Shown here: piece after piece, positions 26,001-38,000 of the stretch | How positions within the stretch are numbered: position 1 is the first letter of the stretch | Layout of the letters: every line of letters begins with the position of its first letter | From: Ampullaceana balthica | Lineage: Eukaryota > Mollusca > Gastropoda > Lymnaeidae | Direction: 5' to 3' | NCBI GenBank assembly: GCA_944989445.1 | Contig: CALYLW010000724.1 | Coordinates: 367,294 to 431,293 of the forward strand | DNA: 64,000 bases | Made by a program: the position numbers and the translations under genes | The notes under the pieces: generated by a model | Database searches by the model: none | What the model was told of the DNA's origin: nothing | What the model saw: only the letters and a program-made list of their open reading frames with translations

Positions 26001-29000
26001 CTTTCTGTGCAAGATATAAAGTTCAAAACCCCTGTTCATTTCAATTTGTATAATAATTGATACATGTGTCATTATTTGTCAAGATTGTTAATGACTGAAT
26101 GGGGAATAAAATCGTAAACGTTTAAGAAATGTGAATTTTTGGGCCCCCAAGCCCCAAAGGAATGAATATTAGCAGTTTAGTGCCCTATAGTATTTTAATA
26201 TTGGCTATCAAATTGTCATATACAAAGTTTGGATAAGATCCAACAACTTACACAGTAGCTAGCGCTTAAACTAATTTTTGTATAGCTCATGTAAACAACA
26301 AATGACATTATGGGCCCCCGGTGCCCCAAGTGTGTTAAATTTAGAAAAGAAAGTTGCCAGTTACCATCCCAGATGGGTACTCAACAGTCTCCAAAAATTT
26401 CACGACGATCGGATGAATAGTTTAGTCAGCTATAAAGGACATGCACACATACACACAGACATACTTTGATTTATATATAATAGAAGATATAAGAAAAAAG
26501 ACATTTATGGGCCCCTGGGCCCATTTGGTGATAGATGTAAATTTCAAAAACCTTTTCATTTAATTAAGTTTCCTCATAGATATATTTCTCAAGATCGTGA
26601 AAAATTGAATGGGGGAAAATACATTAAACATACACGAAGAAAAGACATTGGGGGCCCCCGGCCCCGAAAGAATGGACATTTGAAGTTATGTGCCTAGAGT
26701 ATTTCAATATGGGCTACCAAGTTTTTGTATTCAATTTTTGGTTTAGATCCATTCATTTACTCAGTAGCTAACGCATAAACTAATTTTTATATATCATATA
26801 TAACCAAAAAAAGACATTAAGGGCCCCGGGGCCCATTCAGTGCAAGATATAAAGTTCAAAACCCCTGTTCATTTCAATTTGTATAATAATGGATACATGT
26901 GTCATTATTTGTCAAGATTGTTAATGACTGAATGGTGAATACAATCTTAAACGTTTAAGAAATGTGAATGTTTGGGCCCCCAGCCCCAAAGGAATGACTA
27001 TTTTCAGTTCAGTTCCCTATAGTATTTTAATATTGGCTATCAAGTTGTCATATACAAAGTTTGGTTAAGATCCAACAATTTACACAGTTGCTAGCGCTTA
27101 AACTAATTTTTATATAGCTCATATAAGCAAAAAATGACATTATGGGCCCCCGGCGCCCCATGAGTGTTAAATTTAGAAAACAAAGTTTCCAGTTACCATC
27201 CCAGGTAGGTACTTAACAGTCTCCAAAAATTTCATGACGATCGGATGAATGGTTTAGTCAGCTATAAAGGACATGCACACACACACACACACAGACATAC
27301 TTTGATTTTTATATATTTAGATAATAAACAAACAAATTTCAAAATAATAACATTATTATTCAAATTGCATACACACAGAGAAATGCATTTACAAAATGTA
27401 AACAAAGTAAACAAAAAAACAAATGCAAAGAAAACATTTTTATAAACAAATATAATATCAATATGTCAATGTGATATTTGGCATTACATATCATTGGCCA
27501 GTGCCTCATAATTAGGAGGGTATGACGATAATCCTGTTAGCAAACAATCATAAAGATGATCATCGGTGAGTCGAGATCTATATCTTGATTTTATTAAGTT
27601 CATGTTTGAAAACAATTATTCGTATAAATATGTCAAACCGAAAAATGATTCAATTTTATATGCCACTTTTTTTCAAAAATGGGAACTTTTCTCTGTCCAC
27701 TGTATTCCAAAAGTCATCTGATATTAAGGACTTTAGCAGAATATCATTCTTAAGGTCCACAATTTCTAACTCTAGTTCTTCTGTCTTACCTTGAACAAAA
27801 TCTGCAATACATGCTGCCATTTCCATTATATTTATTTGGCAAGTAAAAGGAAGGAAACAATTGGCTCGATATGTGTAAACTGCAAAAATCTCTCGTCAAA
27901 CTGTTTTCTTAACACTTGAAGATGATAGCAATTTCTTATATGTGTGAAATGCACGAGAGAATTGATCTGCAAATGTGATATCAACAAATCCAATTTAGCT
28001 TAAAATTACTGCAACTCCAAATTTAAAGCATTCAATTTTTCCATGATGACTGATCATGTCTGTGAAAAATTCCAAATCAATCAGCAAGCGAGAGTCAGCT
28101 AGTTCATCATAATGTTCCTTTTTATCGTTTTAAATGTTTTTATTTCTTCAATTAAACTCCCAAATCTTGTAAGAAATTTTCCTTTACTGAGCCAATATAC
28201 TTCAGTATGCATAATAAGATCATGTTCTTTACCTTCAGTATCTTCTAACAGGGCCTTGAAAAGTCGATGTTGCAAAGGAGCTTCGCGAATAGGAATTTTT
28301 TTTTGTAACTATTTTTATAACGCATTCAAATGGCAATATTTTACAACACAGAGCTTCCTGGTGGATACATTGGTAGGACATAAAGTTTGAAAATGATTCA
28401 TCCTTCTTGCAGAGGGCAATAAATCCTTTGTTTTTACCTACCATTGCTGGTGCCCCATCGGTGGTTATCAAAGACAGCTTGTGTAAAGGCATATTTATTG
28501 ACTTGGCGTATGTTTTCAATGTATTATAAATATCCTCACCCCTTGTCTGTCCTTTCATAGGTAATATTTGCAACATATCCTCTTTTACTGTGAAGTTACT
28601 AAATACAATTCTCACCATAAACTGCTAACTGAGCGGTGTCTGATATATCTGTTGACTCGTCAAATTGTAGTGAGAACCAGTCACATATTTCCTAGTCAGT
28701 CTTTAACCGAGTTTGTATGTCTGTTGAAATTGCATGTATTCTTCTTGTGACGGTGTTATTTGACAACGGTAAGTCTTGTATTGCTGAGAAAATCTCACGT
28801 TTGTAAGAAAATCCATGAAACAAACTATCGGCACCAGTCAAAAATAGTTCCTTAAACAACTCACCATCAATGAAAGGTTTCTCCTTTTTTGCGAGCATGT
28901 GAGAAATTTTGAAAGCAGCAATGGTGGCCTTTTTAGAATTTTCCACATGTCTAGTGAAAACAGTCTGTTGTGCAGTAAGAATTGATTTTAGTTGACATAT

Positions 29001-32000
29001 TTTTTCTTTCTTACTTCAGATTTAAGTGGATAATTCACATCAAAACTGGCATGAATTGTCTGAAAGTGTTGTTCAACATTATGTTTTTTCGGCACTGCAA
29101 TGCTACTACCACACAACAATCAAACACATTTATTTTTCAAATTAACGAAACAATATGATTCCTCACAGTCAGTGTTAAAATTATAGGTTCCTTTTACTCG
29201 GTCCACTCATTTTAGGGCTAAAAAAATATCACTCACCGTTCCAGGCTAGCGTGAAGAGTGCAGTCTTGCTCGCCGCTAGACAAGTTGCGACAAGTACTGT
29301 CAGCAAAGGAACCACTCAGGCATACAATATCGCAAACATACGAACGTATTTAATAAACCTAGGCACTCAAAAAAATTAAAACTCTAACAAATAAATAAAA
29401 ATAATTCACATTTTAATTAATGTTTATGAAAAAATTATGTCTCTGTCGAAAAGTGGTGGGCACATACGAATCGTTCAGCAGGCGCCATGGTGCCCGCAGG
29501 CACGGGGTTGGGAACCTCTGAGTTAGACAGTAGGTGCCAACCATGAGTTAGACATTAGGTGCCAACCATAAGTTAGACAGAAGGTGCCAACCATGAGTTA
29601 GACAGCAGGTGCCAACCATGAGAAAGAGAGAAGTGCCAACCATGAGTTAGCCAGTAGGTGCCAACCATGAGTTAGACAGAAGTGCCAACCATGAGTTAGC
29701 CAGTAGGTGCCAACCATGAGTTAGACAGAAGTGCCAACCATGAGTTAGACAGCAGGTGCCAACCATGAGTTAGACAGTAGGTGCCAACCATGAGTTAGAC
29801 AGTAGGTGCCAACCATGAGAAAGAGAGAAGTGCCAACCATGAGTTAGACAGCAGGTGCCAACCATGAGTTAGACAGCAGGTGCCAACCATGAGTTAGACA
29901 GTAGGTGCCAACCATGAGAAAGAGAGAAGTGCCAACCATGAGTTAGACAGTAGGTGCCAACCATGAGTTAGACAGCAGGTGCCAACCATGAGTTAGAGAG
30001 AAGTGCCAACTAGGGCTGTCAATATTGTTGAAAAATGCTGCCCGATCGAAACATCGCACAATTTACCCCGTCAGGACGGCTATACAATGCTACCTAGCCA
30101 CCTTCCATGCATCTCATTTCACACCGTAGCTACACGACCGACGTCTTAGGGGCCGTACATAAATCACGTCAAGCGATTTTGGCTGATTTTTACCCCTTCC
30201 CCGCCTCACAGGTTGTCACAAAAACTTAGAGCCCCCTCTAATATGACGTCACAAAGCTTTGCGCCCCCCCCCCTTCGCCATAAAAGACGTACTTCCCTTT
30301 TTGAAAATGAGCAGTTGTCAAATAACTATTACGATTTAATTTTGTATTTAATGTGAAGTTTAAGTCTAAAAAGCGCTACACGCTTAAATCCATGTAAAAA
30401 GTCATTAAATAAATTGTAAGCAATCAAATATTTCAGTGGAACTTTTATTTGAAGTTGCGCGTTTTGATGTGACGTCACATTTATTCTTAAACACATCCCT
30501 CCCCCTCGTCACAAATGTGTGACCCCCTCCTCCCTCAGGTGCGTAACATCATTTATGGACGGGCCCTTATCCATCTTACACTGTTAGTAACTAATGTATT
30601 GACTTTAAAAACTTACAAATTTTGGTGTATTATTAAAATCAGTTTTTGGGCAAGGCACACGCTGTAATGAACACACGAAACACAATCGAAAAGAGGGGGA
30701 GGGGGGAGTAGATAAACAACATCGACAATCGTCAACACGGCCTCTTTCATCTCTACACAGTCCATCCTTATTTTCGGTAGAGGAATTTTGTTTTCTTTAT
30801 ATCATTCATTCAAAGAACCAAAATCCTCTTGCGTTTGCGTAGAAAAAAGATGTATGAAATACATTGTGGTCTGTCGAGACCGTATTGTATTTCCCGTTGA
30901 CAGATAGTTCTCCTTAGATGTATTTCACAGCATATATTTAAAACAAAAATTTTCATTTGATAAATTGTTTATCGAACATTAAATTTAACTCAAAAAAGGC
31001 GCATGCGAGCCGAAGTTTGGTTAATATAGACATTGAAGGCCACATTTTCACGGGTACCCGGGCGGAATTTTACTACCCGGGTAACCCAGGCGGCAACGGG
31101 TACCCGGGTCCCGGGTACCCGTTGACAGGCCTAGTGCCAACACATGTTAGTGGAGTGCTCTTATCAATCATAAGAACACCTCAGACAGGTAGGTGCAAAT
31201 TTGGGTTACATTTCATTTTAAAAGAATATTTATTTTATATAAATGTTCACTAGCTACAGAAGTAAAAAATTTAATCAAATTATCTGACTTTCTTAATAGA
31301 TCAGAATTAATGTAACTTTCTTACGGCATGGGGTCTGTGTGAAGCTTTCCATTCAGCTGGTCAGGCCTGAAATAGGTTTCAAAGAACTGCATGTCCCAGC
31401 GGAAGCCATATCGTGTACGATATCCTGGGTAAAATTTGTAATCAAACGTCTCGCGGTGGACATAATCCAGCTGGCCCATGGCGATTGTTTTCTCATTCTT
31501 CACAATCTCATTCAGCAGAGGCTGCAACCTAAAGGTTTCAATAAGTTTTTAAAGAACCATGGCAACATACAACATGTATTGATATGGTTTGAAAATAGCA
31601 ACTGGTTTGTATGGAAAATGCTTTGTCACTGAAACATCTATTGCTTTAGTTAAAACAGTGTTTTAAGTAAGCCAGTTTATTCATTAAAAGAGAGATTAAT
31701 CTTGAGCCATAATCAATAAAATCACATAGACTCACAACTCACTTCATTAGCTCACACTCTGACTAGACTACCCAATCTATGTTGCTAGACTCACAAAAAC
31801 ACTATGACTAGACTACCCTATCGCTGTTGCTAGACTCACCAAAACACTATGACTAGGCTACCCAATCTCGGTTGCTAGACTCACCAAAACACTATGACTA
31901 GACTACCCAATCTCTGTTGCTAGACTACCCAATCTCTGTTGCTAGACTACCCAATCACTGTTGCTAGACTACCCAATCACTGTTGCTAGACTACCCAATC

Positions 32001-35000
32001 ATTGTTGCTAGACTACCCAATCTCTGTTGCTAGATTACCAAATCTCTGTTGCTAGACTACCTAATCTCTGTTGCTAGACTCATCAAAATACTATGACTAG
32101 ACTACCCTATCACTGTTGCTAGATTACCCAATCTCTGTTGCTAGATTACCCAATCTCTGTTGCTAGACTCATCAAAATACTATGACTAGACTACCCTATC
32201 ACTGTTGCTAGACTACCCAATCATTGTTGCTAGACTACCCAATCTCTGTTACTAGACTACCCTATCTTTGTTTGCTAGACTCACCAATCTCTGTTGACTT
32301 CCATATGGCTGTCAAAGAAAGAAACGACCTCAGCTGTCACATATTTGAGTCCTTCCAACCGAGCTCTTATCAAACCTTGTCTGGTGTCCAGTCTTACGAG
32401 CTTAACAAGATCTTTGGGAAAGTGCTCTGCTATGTAGTTCTTTAAATGGACTCTTAAAATACCTGTAATTCGGTAATTTTTTAATAGATTTTTGGGTGTG
32501 TACTCAGTTATGTATTTTCTCAAAGGCACTTATAGACATTTGCCGTAATTTATGGACTATAAGACACACTTTAATTTTTCAGTATTTTTTTTAAAATAAA
32601 TTTTTTTTTGAAAATATTAATTTCGAGTATAAGATGTACATAAAATATGGAGGCAATTTTTTAAAGAAAAAGTTGTGTCTTATAGTATGTCAAATATGGT
32701 ATAGAATACCCATTAATACACAGGGTCCCAACCTATGGGATCACAATGTCTCTTCTGGTAAAATACGTACTTTTACAGTCAACAACAAAAATGTTAACAA
32801 TAATGCAAATTTTTATTTTTAATGGTGTCTTGAAGTTGAAATGTGAATACTGTCTTTGAATTAAAATAAGATAAAATCAAGTTGTTCCTGGATTTCAAGG
32901 GAACATGATCAACCTTTTGGTAATTTTTAACAACAAAGCTTTTTTGACAAGAGTAGCATTTCAAGCAGATATATTAGAACAACAAAATAGCTTTGGCCTG
33001 AAACTTAAGTGAAAAGAAACTATTATCATCACGTTTCTCTGTAATCTCTGGACATTTTTATCCAAGCTGCAAAAGTGGCAAAGAAAAATGATCTTGGAAA
33101 CATTGCCATGTTTGAGAAACTTTGCAGTGTGGTTGATGGATCTGAATGTGAAATAAAAGAAGAAAGAAAGAAGAAGAAACTACATTAACATGAAATCCAT
33201 TCTCTGCATCCTTTTATGTAGCCAGCATTCCCAAAAAATAACAAGATCAATTATTGGATTTGCGGAATGATTCCTCAGCATGTAACATGTTAATCTTATC
33301 TTATCTATTACTGTTCCTCTTTCAATACAGAAGATGATTGCATTCAACGCTTAACCATGTTTTTTTTCTAGTCTTGCATTTTTAAAAGAGTTTTAAATGT
33401 TGATAGTGTGTTGGTTTTCCTGGTTTGATCAGGCAACTCATTCCACTATAAAGCTCAACATAGTGGTCAAAATTGAGCTGATAACAACAAAAGACTCACC
33501 TGAATCACTGGCATCATCTACAAGAATGATCTCTTTAAGAAGAGGTTTGGGTGTTCGATTGATTAGGCTGTACACTGTCCTTAAGATGACTGATGGCCAC
33601 TCATTGTGATATGGAATGACCACACTTGTAGTGGGAAGCTTATCAGGGTAAACCAATGCACTACATCTGTTGGTGGTAGAGAATTGTGAAGCAATGTTCA
33701 GTCACAGTGGCGTAGCGAGGGGGTGGGGCAGGGGGGGGGGACATATGTCCCCGGGCGCCATGTTAGGGGGCACATAAATGAGTATTAAAACTCATTACTT
33801 AATTTTATTTTGATGTAAACTTTTGTATCCCAAATACGTTTGCAAGATTGAACTTTGGAGCTCCGAAAATATCTTCATTACAAACCAGTTGTCAAGCATG
33901 ATTTAGGCGCCCCATTGAGCGTTAAGGGGCGCCATTCTACTCATAAATAAATGACACACCCACAATGAAGAATTGCTGATGGCGTTTAAAAAAAACAAAA
34001 TTGTGAGTTGCTGGGAGTGAGACTAGGGGAGCAGTGAGAGGCAAAGGCGATTCTATTAATAGAACAGACAGAGATGACACTAAAAGCAACCAAAATGACC
34101 AAGACAAGAAAAAGGAGTGGCTTAAAGCAGTGGTTCTCAACCTGTGGTCCGTGGACCCCTAGTGGTCCGCGAAGATGTGCCTGGTGGTCCGCGAGCAAAG
34201 CATGAAATTTACGCACTGTATGATTCATCAAGAAAGAATTAACAAGTGAAACGCAGACTTAAAATATATTTTTGATCTGGCCTAAATAGTTTTTAAATTT
34301 TATCAAGGCTCATCCATTAAATTCTGTCTCTTTGATTTCTTATGTTCGAATATGAATCTTGAAAATTAACAGTTACTGATGTATACTGAAATTCGCTGGT
34401 TATCAGACTGTTTGAATTACGTGATGACGTAAGAGATTTTCTTGTAGAAAAAATTCATTTAAACCATAGCTTATGGGTTGCTGTTCTGGCTTATTTGGCT
34501 GAAATATTTGAAGAACTCAATAAACTTAATCAACTCGGCAAGGAAAGTAGACACAGTTAATTACTCTCAGTGACAAAGTGTTTGCTTTTACGAAAAATCT
34601 TGATCTTTGGAAAAGAAGATTATTTCAAGGTACCTTTGAGATGTTTGATCAATTGTACGAAACCACCGAGTAACCAAAAAATGCTGAAATAAATAAACAA
34701 ACTGTTGATAAATTTGATTTCTGGTCATTTTCAATCAATGCAGAAGCAATTTATATTCTACTTTTGTGATATTTAACGTCAGTGGTTTTTCGTGTGTGTC
34801 CAGACCTAATCTCGCACACATTCACTCATCAAATAAAAAAATGACCAACATCGTAATTAAACCAATTCATTGAACTGACTAACGATACCACTTTGAATAT
34901 GTTGCATCAGAAAGTGGGTTTAATGAAATTTTGAGTACTCCTAACTGTCTCAGCTAGCTTTTAAAATACGTTTACCCTTTGCAACTTTGTTAAAGTGGAT

Positions 35001-38000
35001 TTTCTGCATTGCTTACAAAACAAACAAAAAACATTGTTCGTACTAAATAAACTAATATGGCAGTCTTTTTAATACAAACTACAGTTTATGAATTAAAGTG
35101 TTTTTTTTTATAGTAAGCAAGTAGAATTAAATAAGAAGACTATGAGACTAATATAAATGACATTTGTTCGTTACAAAAGAAAGCCATTACACTATTGTTT
35201 TTGGAGTACGCAAATCGTAGCATATTAGTATATTTTTACTAACTAAAATGTATATTACATATAGCTAGCTATATACACAGTATAATTATATTTAACTTTC
35301 CAGCACGGCAGTAGCACGATTTTTAGTAGTGGTCCGTAGCTAAGACACACATTTTTCAAGTGGTTATTGAAACTCAAAAGGTTGAGAACCAGTGGCTTAC
35401 AGAATGGTTAATACGCGTCACTTTGCTGCATGCTGTGACTCTTTAAAAAAATTACTTCCCCAAACCTCTGTTGAGGGAGTAAAGTGGGGGAGAGGAGGGG
35501 AGGTCTCTCCTCTCACGGGCTTCCGTTGGTATGTCAAATCAAGTTGGATTCCTTTCAGACACCGCCTCTCTTTCCCGTCTCTCTGTGATCAAACTTGTTG
35601 CTCAATATGATCCACTGTTAGAAAAACACCTCCAACATGGCCGAGAAAATCCAGGTTCAGTAACTTATTTATCACCGGAAATCCAAAATGAATTTATCCA
35701 CCTACTTACATCGACTGTAAGGAATCAGCTGTTAAGTGAAATCAGAAAAAACTATTTCTACGGTATCTTACTTGACTCAACATTCTATCTAGGACATTGG
35801 GAACAGTTTGCTCAAGTCATCAGATTTGTGGATGTTGATTTTCAAACTAAAAAAGTAACCATCAAAGAATCATTTTTATGTTTTGTACAGATACATTCCA
35901 AAGACGCAGCAAACCTGCTTGAAAGAGTTATCGTAGAAAAACTGGAATCTAATAGCATACCACTAACCGACTGTCGGTCATAATGTTATGACAATGCTGC
36001 TGTAATGACTGGGCATATATCCGGCCTTCAACTGCGAATATGTGCCAAAAATCACAGAGCATTGGGAATCAACTGTGACAACCACAGCTTAAACTTAGCA
36101 AGAGTACACTCAGCTAAACAGGATCTAGTTACTATCACGTTTTTTGGAACAGTTGAAAGTATAAATTTTTGTTTTCTCTCATTCAACAACTCGTTGAGAA
36201 GAATTAAAAAGAATTGTGCCAATCACAATGAAGAGGAAGTCTGAAACACGTTGGAGTGCACACTCAGAAGCTGTTAAAGCTATTTATGAGGACTAGATGA
36301 ACTGGTATGGAGGTTGGAAAAATCATTAGAACATACAAATATGACGCCTGACACTAGATGTGATGCAGAAGCTTTGCTGGTAGGTATATTAAACTTCAAC
36401 TTCCTATTTTTGTTACATTTCTGGTACATCATACTTGGGAAAATTGATTGTGTCCAGAAACGGTTGCAGAATTCTACTGTGAATTTCAAGGAAGCAGCAT
36501 CTGATCTTGAATCGCTTGAGTCAGAAATAGTCAACATTCGTGATAATTTGAGCCAGGTTGCGGTAGACAATGGAAAAGAAGATACACAACTTTGGGAATC
36601 GAGGTTGACAGAAGGTTTAAACGACATCGGAGGATGCCTGGAGAATTAAAAAGAGATGCAGGACTTTCTGTAGAAGAAAAAATTTCACGTGATATGAACA
36701 GCGTAATTGATAGACTCCAAAAAGAGATATCTATACGGTTTTTATGTCTAAAAAACCTAAACAACAAATTTGGATTTTTACTAGACGTAAACACTCTTCT
36801 TGCTGAGACAAAAGTCGATACACTTTGTTAAAATTGCTTAGATTTTGCTAATTTCTACGACAATGACGTCAATGGTCACGAATTGTGCACAGAAACTGGA
36901 GACTGAAAAATGCTGCTCAGTAACCAGCCTGAAGTTCTACCGGAAACTCCCTTGGATCTTCTTGGTTTTACTGTTTCATATGGAGATGATGTATCTCCGA
37001 ATTTGCGCATTTCACTTCAAATACATCTAACAATTGCTGTTTCAACTGAAACTGTGAGCAGTCCTTCAGCAAACTGAAGATTATTTTGTCTTATTTACGT
37101 GCTTCAATGGGACAAGATTGTACGAGTGATTTTGCACTCCTTTGCATCGAAAGAGAAACACTTGAGAATATTAATTTTGACAACGTGATTAACGAGTTTG
37201 CGCCATTCAAATCAATGAAGATCAATTTTCTGTAGACTATGTCTATTCGAGTCATGTATAATTAATAGAGTTTTTTTTTCAAATAAATTGTTTACAACGG
37301 TAAAGAGAAATATTAGTCTGTATTCTATTTCATTAAAATACCAAATGCTTCGAAAATGAACCCTATAAACAGTAAAATTTCAATTTTTATTTTTTTTTGG
37401 GGGGGGGGAAGGGGGGCTCAGTGAGCCCCCAGAATCTTTCTGTCCGACAAGGGGCGCAGATTTTGTTTCATGTCCCCGGGCGCCCAATACCCTAGCTACG
37501 CCACTGTTCAGTCATGCCAAGCAAGAGAAATTTGTGATCAATTAATTAGACATTTTCATTCCTTGTGTTTGAGGCAAGAGACACTTCCATTGATCAACAA
37601 TGAGAGCTGCCTGCTGGGTCAGATATCTAATCAGTAGATACCATCCTACTGATATTTGCCTGCTAAGTTGTCTGAAGGAATAGAGTAGAACTAGGTATGG
37701 GGAAAATCTTAATGGGACCTTGAAAATGCAAGTCATAAATGTCATGTTATCCTTTACTTGTGAAATCTTTTCTCTGTAGCTCTCCGTCCCTTGCTAGCAC
37801 CACTCTTGCTGTCACTCACAGCTCTTATTGTCTATTATCTATTGTGTATGATCTTTCCAATCTACTGCCTCTCAGATATTAAATACTGTAGAAACAATTT
37901 TATTTTTAAAGATTTTTTTAAAAAATTTTTCTTGTTTATCTGCTGAAGAAGGCCTCTTGCCAACAATGTGAGTTTATTTGCTGAATCTTTTTAAAAGATT

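Larger units (their letters stand above)
23565..29520 (-). mobile_element. hAT element C (5.96 kb with internal Helitrons)
   Basis: Left end CAGGGGTTCCCAACC; the reverse-complemented right end is CAGAGGTTCCCAACC. Exact target duplication AGTTAGAC at 23557-23564 and 29521-29528. The transposase lies on the minus strand near the right end. The size is inflated by about 3.6 kb of tandem Helitron sequence next to the left end. Confidence 0.93.
33705..37506 (+). mobile_element. hAT element E, ZMYM1/DUF4371-like (3.8 kb)
   Basis: Left end CAGTGGCGTAGCGAGGG; the reverse-complemented right end is CAGTGGCGTAGCTAGGG. Exact 8-bp duplication TTCAGTCA at 33697-33704 and 37507-37514. Subterminal GTCCCCGGGCGCC occurs at both ends. 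It carries a + strand transposase and a nested hAT (F) in GALNT intron 1. Confidence 0.92.

Noticed and set aside
24900..27321. Non-LTR retrotransposon 3' tails (ACATACTTTGATTTTTATA)
   Set aside because: The same blocks, read on the minus strand, are Helitron 5' ends (A|TC start) and pair with a hairpin-CTAG terminus at 23714, which explains them better.
17867..30010. CRISPR-like or satellite-encoded function for the 25-bp repeat
   Set aside because: There are no spacers and no cas-like genes, and the host is eukaryotic. It is an ordinary minisatellite interrupted by transposons.
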